Positions 39,965 through 43,232 of a stretch of 43,232 nt of DNA are shown here, in pieces (positions within the stretch are counted from its first letter, which is position 1; each line of letters opens with the position of its first letter). Below the pieces are notes generated by a model. The model was given only the letters and a program-made list of their open reading frames with translations. It was not told the origin of the DNA and made no database searches. Origin of the DNA: an uncultured Collinsella sp. (GTDB lineage Bacteria > Actinomycetota > Coriobacteriia > Coriobacteriales > Coriobacteriaceae); NCBI GenBank assembly GCA_902492855.1, contig CABUMU010000001.1:1-43232 (forward strand). Reading direction: 5' to 3'. A program made the translations under genes and the position numbers.

Positions 39965-40087
39965 ACTGATTCCTTTCGTTAATTCCAAACCACGCACTCC
40001 GCGTGTCTAATGAATTGCGAAATGCCGAGCCGACAGGCATGCCGAAAGTCCGTGCGCCCCAATCTATCCCCCGACTTAGCTTGGTAA

Positions 40088-40093
40088 ATTATA
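40088..40093 (-). promoter_or_regulatory. -10 box for the SPFH cluster
   Basis: Minus strand TATAAT in GGGCTATAATTTACC, about 124 nt before the SPFH start. No standard -35 at 16-18 bp; GTGACT lies 20 bp upstream. The box lies between the SPFH gene and the tRNA-Ser-like sequence. Confidence 0.45.
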
Positions 40094-40158
40094 GCCCTCA
40101 ATCCATCGCATTTAGTCACCCGCCGGCGAGCGGTAATAATGTCGCACCTTTGGTCAAC

Positions 40159-40251
40159 TGACGAAGAACCGGGAGGGTTCGAACCCCAGATACCCTTTTG
40201 GGGCATACCCGCTTAGCGGGCGAGTGTCTTCGGACTCTCGGTCAGCTCTTC
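40159..40251 (-). pseudogene. Degenerate tRNA-Ser(GCU)-like sequence
   Basis: A 93-nt type II tRNA outline. Acceptor arms GAAGAGC and GTTCTTC pair throughout; the anticodon stem CTCGC/GCGGG encloses CCGCTAA with anticodon GCU; a long variable arm ATGCCC-CAAAA-GGGTAT and a T-loop TTCGAAC are present. Several near-universal features are lost: position 33 is C not U, the D-stem ACC/GAC has two mismatches, the D-loop GG is GU, the T-stem does not close fully and is followed by two extra bases, and the end reads GTCA not GCCA. It is probably a decayed or mobile-element-borne copy rather than the working serine tRNA. Confidence 0.6.
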
Positions 40252-40352
40252 GTAACGGCCGTTTTAGCTGTAACTAAACTCGTCGGATGGAACAAGGGGA
40301 AAGGTATAGGAGCCGCGCACGTCGTAATGCCAAAATGCCTCGGCTAAAGTTA

Positions 40353-41843
40353 CTAGCTCTCGTGATAGGCCAGAATCGACCGGCACGGATACCCTTCAGA
40401 GCCGCATTCCGCGGACGCTACGACCTTTCCGTCTTTATAAAACTCAACATACCAAACGTACGTTGCCGCCCCCTCCCAATAGCTTGGCCTATCAGCGACC
40501 TTGTACGTAATAGAGGCGTCATCTGGCACAATCAACTCGCGCTTGGCGTTTGCAATGAACGCATCCATGTCGGCGATCACGCCATCGTCGCCCGCAGCGG
40601 CCTCCCCATCGTCGCCGCTATCGGATGCCGCTTCAGATGGTGCTTGAGATGCGCCAGTTCGATCGTCTGCAGCGCCAGAGCCGTCCTTCAAAGAGCTCTC
40701 CGAAGGCTCCGCTCCTTTGAATGCCTTCCACATATCGCTGCTTGCAGACGGCTTTTCAATGTCGGCCTCCGGATGCTCCCCGGCAATCTCGTCAAGAGTT
40801 TTGCACGCTTCTTCACGCCCCTGGACCATCGTCTCCTGTGGTTTGCCACCATCCTCGACGGTCCTCACCAAGTAGGCGCCATTCTGTCTATCGAATTCCT
40901 TATTTTGAATTTGCACCGCGTCTACGACCTCAGGACCCTTTGCAGTAAGCGAAATATAGAAGTCTGCCTGGTTACAATCCTGACTACAAGTAAATTTAAC
41001 GATGCCGTCCTTACAGACAGTAATGACTTGGCTCTCACCCTGAGCAATAAAACCGTCATACTGATTCGTCATATTGCTGGAGCCTTCTACCATCTCTGAC
41101 GAAGGCATAACCGAAACGGCCTTTCCATCAACAAAGCAGTAGGCACCTACAATCGCCGAAATATCGTTCTGCGCATCGACAGACCCAATAAACAACTCGT
41201 CAATTCCGTCGCCGTTCAAATCATCGAAAGCATAGTAGTAGTTTAAAAAGCCGGGAGCATTCTGGCTGTCATAAACGAATATCTGCCCCAGCCCAGAATC
41301 ATCGCCGCACCCCAGAGCCCAGTCGTCGTAGTTGGCAGTACCAGCTCCCTTCTGCTCGCAATAGCTCACAAAGTCCTCGTAACGCGCAACCACGCCCTCG
41401 TAGGCCTTGTGCGCTTTCTTGTTAGCTGCCGCGACCTTCTTTTGAGACGACTTATTCTCGACTGCAGCCGGCTGTTCCTGCTGCTGCAGCTGAGGCAGCA
41501 CAAAGGCCTCGTAAGCTTTGACCAGTGCGTAGGCGACACTAGCGGTAAAGATGATTGCTGCAAAAATGGCGACAAACGTAGGCACGGCAAAACGGCCGAT
41601 CTGCCGACGCTGCATCATAAAGGCCGCAAAGGACATATGCTCAGAGGGCGCCGGAGAAGCGCTCTCTGCGCGAGATGCAGCAGGATCGCTCGTCGCTTTT
41701 CTATCAGCAGGCGCCTTTGGTGTACCTGAAAGAAGCGGCTGCTGAGCATTCGCCGGCGCATCATCCACATCCAACGGTTTTCCGCATGCGGAACAGTATC
41801 GCGCCCCGTCTTTGATCTTTGCCCCGCAGCTTGCGCAGTACAT
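40353..41843 (-). CDS. Zinc-ribbon membrane protein with large outer domain
   Basis: 496 residues. N-terminal zinc ribbon CASCG-CSACG (about 3-20), a disordered Ala/Pro/Ser linker, one membrane segment (about 83-108, FAVPTFVAIFAAIIFTASVA), a charged helical stalk, then a large domain probably outside the cell. That domain includes DDLNGDGIDELFIGS, a calcium-binding-like D-x-N-x-D-G loop, and is followed by an acidic Ser/Asp/Gly-rich stretch (about 385-430). No enzyme motif was found. A GGGGGGGG run precedes the ATG. Zinc ribbon inside and calcium-like loop outside suggest a sensor or scaffold; that is inference. Confidence 0.75.
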   Translation of the reverse strand: MYCASCGAKIKDGARYCSACGKPLDVDDAPANAQQPLLSGTPKAPADRKATSDPAASRAESASPAPSEHMSFAAFMMQRRQIGRFAVPTFVAIFAAIIFTASVAYALVKAYEAFVLPQLQQQEQPAAVENKSSQKKVAAANKKAHKAYEGVVARYEDFVSYCEQKGAGTANYDDWALGCGDDSGLGQIFVYDSQNAPGFLNYYYAFDDLNGDGIDELFIGSVDAQNDISAIVGAYCFVDGKAVSVMPSSEMVEGSSNMTNQYDGFIAQGESQVITVCKDGIVKFTCSQDCNQADFYISLTAKGPEVVDAVQIQNKEFDRQNGAYLVRTVEDGGKPQETMVQGREEACKTLDEIAGEHPEADIEKPSASSDMWKAFKGAEPSESSLKDGSGAADDRTGASQAPSEAASDSGDDGEAAAGDDGVIADMDAFIANAKRELIVPDDASITYKVADRPSYWEGAATYVWYVEFYKDGKVVASAECGSEGYPCRSILAYHES

Positions 41844-41995
41844 ATATCCCCCCCCCTAGAACTTCAGCATATCGAAACGATAGTCCACAGCCTGCAAACA
41901 GAAAAGGCCCAGGACAATTTGCTCGATTGTAAACCTTTTCTTTCACCTTTCAAATTCGCCTGACCCCACGCGGAAGGCATGCGACGGGCTACTTG

Positions 41996-42613
41996 CTAGG
42001 CGCGAGCCATGTGCAGCTTGATTGCCTTGAAGATGATGTTGGCAACCGAGACGATAGGCCAAAGTGCCACCATCGTCATCGGGGCTAATTCGGGAACAAC
42101 CGGAACCGCTCCGTGAATCACGCTGCCCAACCAGTAAAAAAGCATCAGAACAACGACAGGAAGGCCCACGAGAACCACAAGTTCGATTAGCATAATCGTG
42201 ATACCGATAATGCCGCCACCATAGACAAAGGGAAGCCTTACACCGCTGCGGTACAGCGAGATAATTACCTTCCAGGGACCAATCAGAAGCAGCCCCAGCA
42301 GAATCATATAGTCGAGCCCCAGTGAGCCCCCTCCCAGCACGTAATTGAAAAAGAGCACATAGAGCAACGAAATCACTGACGCTCGCGTAAGGGACCCGAT
42401 GGACTCGCGAAGTGAATCTTGCAGGCAAGCAGCGGCCTCTGCATCCTCCGCCGCTTGAAACTGAGCCTCGACAGACTGGCTCTCAATCGGCCGGGCCTCG
42501 ACGTAAATCGCGTCTCCCGCCGTGCTGGCCGCAGCCGCGACTGTAGGCGTTCCGCACACGCCGCAGAACTTGGCGCCGTCGTTAATCTCTGCTCCACACT
42601 GTTTGCAATGCAT
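41996..42613 (-). CDS. Zinc-ribbon multi-pass membrane protein
   Basis: 205 residues. N-terminal zinc ribbon CKQCG-CGVCG (about 3-21), a short acidic linker, then hydrophobic segments at about 78-96, 98-118, 128-155 and 172-195, so three or four helices. No catalytic motif recognised. GAGAAAGGAC precedes the ATG. It is divergent from the gene at 42753 across a 139-bp gap. The ribbon-plus-membrane layout matches the protein encoded at 40353, with which it may share a role. Confidence 0.75.
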   Translation of the reverse strand: MHCKQCGAEINDGAKFCGVCGTPTVAAAASTAGDAIYVEARPIESQSVEAQFQAAEDAEAAACLQDSLRESIGSLTRASVISLLYVLFFNYVLGGGSLGLDYMILLGLLLIGPWKVIISLYRSGVRLPFVYGGGIIGITIMLIELVVLVGLPVVVLMLFYWLGSVIHGAVPVVPELAPMTMVALWPIVSVANIIFKAIKLHMARA

Positions 42614-42752
42614 GATCGGGTCCTTTCTCGTTACCCCTTTTCTTGACGATCACAAGATACGATTGGCCGTTTATCCGATATAGAGATTTTGACCGGGTAA
42701 TTTTCCTAAACGTGCTACGCTATTAAACCTTCAGCTAGAGACAGGGGTAACA

Positions 42753-43232
42753 ATGTTTGAGTTCTCCCAAACACGCACCGTTGAAGGTTCGATTCCGTTT
42801 AAGAAAGTCAACCTCATAGAGAACGAACCCAATAGGCCCGTTGGCGAGGCCCAGCTTGTCTTTGAACTCTACATGCCCACCGAGCTGGCCGGCAGCAAAA
42901 GCAACGAAGGGCCCGCACACAGCGAGCGCCATGCCGATCTGATCAGGCTGGCATCATGCATCGAACCCACCGCCGTTAAAGAGCAGCCCTTCCGCGCAAG
43001 CCTCTTTAACGTACTTGATTACGCCGAACAGACCGGGCCGCTTTTTGGCAAGCACGCAATAGAATCCGTACGCGATTGGGCCAATGCCGCGATGGCAGCA
43101 CTTATTGCCATGCGCATCCAGGAATACCTCAACGGGAGCTGCACCATCGCAAAGGTCTCCGCATTGGAAAGAATCGAGAAATCAGTGGTAACCTGCGCGG
43201 CAAACGGGTCATCCTTCAAGATCTACACCACT
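42753..43232 (+). CDS. Partial unrecognised protein, open at the window end
   Basis: The first 160 codons of a frame that runs off the right edge. The start has AGGGG 6 nt upstream. The protein begins MFEFSQTRTVEGSIPF and is soluble and mixed in composition, with no signal peptide, membrane segment or known motif. It is divergent from the zinc-ribbon gene at 42613. Nothing about its function can be said from this part. Confidence 0.7.
   Translation, partial: MFEFSQTRTVEGSIPFKKVNLIENEPNRPVGEAQLVFELYMPTELAGSKSNEGPAHSERHADLIRLASCIEPTAVKEQPFRASLFNVLDYAEQTGPLFGKHAIESVRDWANAAMAALIAMRIQEYLNGSCTIAKVSALERIEKSVVTCAANGSSFKIYTT

Noticed and set aside
39979..40206. 75-codon minus-strand frame upstream of the SPFH gene
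   Set aside because: It overlaps the tRNA-Ser-like sequence and the TATAAT box and has no coding signature.

Overview
The window reads as chromosomal DNA from a high-GC anaerobic actinobacterium of the class Coriobacteriia, most likely Collinsella or a close relative. This is an inference from gene content: a group 4 energy-converting [NiFe] hydrogenase, an Nfn-type bifurcating transhydrogenase, an Old-Yellow-Enzyme-type Fe-S flavoenzyme, an ECF transporter and very GC-rich housekeeping genes. No rRNA, CRISPR array or complete prophage is visible. One intact tRNA (initiator fMet) and one degenerate tRNA-Ser-like sequence are present.

Layout. 32-5706 (minus strand): a compact membrane hydrogenase operon in which the antiporter-like and NuoH/HycD-like membrane subunits are one fused protein, and whose large subunit ends exactly at the mature C-terminus. 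5887-9206: an orphan transposase-type HTH protein, an OYE-type reductase and, upstream of it, an array of eight 15-bp sites in alternating orientation every 40-41 bp. 9296-16146: tRNA-fMet, coaX, an accessory AAA/DUF4143 ATPase bracketed by palindromes, a degenerate BirA-like protein, a folP-folK fusion, a sirtuin and exonuclease III. 16295-19543: an ECF transporter (S component, fused ATPases, EcfT), divergent from glmU. 19743-27500 (plus strand): glmU, prs, a nuclease-like accessory gene between two inverted-repeat elements, pth and the two Nfn subunits. 27627-33236 (minus): a polar amino-acid ABC transporter, a cytidylate-kinase-like protein, a YqeY protein and a PpiC foldase. 33424-34765: an orphan PTS EIIA and a RelB-like/PIN toxin-antitoxin pair. 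35050-42613: a minus-strand cluster of zinc-ribbon, SPFH, coiled-coil and membrane proteins, resembling in part the Bacillus YdjGHI membrane-stress module but with no PspA in view. 42753 to the end: the start of an unrecognised plus-strand gene.

Functional links. The hydrogenase and Nfn both handle low-potential electrons (ferredoxin, H2, NAD(P)H), as expected of a fermenting anaerobe. CoaX, FolP-FolK, GlmU, Prs, Pth and ExoIII are core metabolism. The most unusual content is non-coding. Several unrelated families of inverted repeats occur: 43-bp palindromes; 194/204-bp elements sharing long terminal repeats but not interiors; a 166-bp element; and a 189-bp element lying in frame inside the fused ATPase gene. 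Two of these families bracket single accessory genes whose codons look less GC-rich than their neighbours. The alternating 8-site array at 8910-9206 is the strongest candidate for something undescribed.
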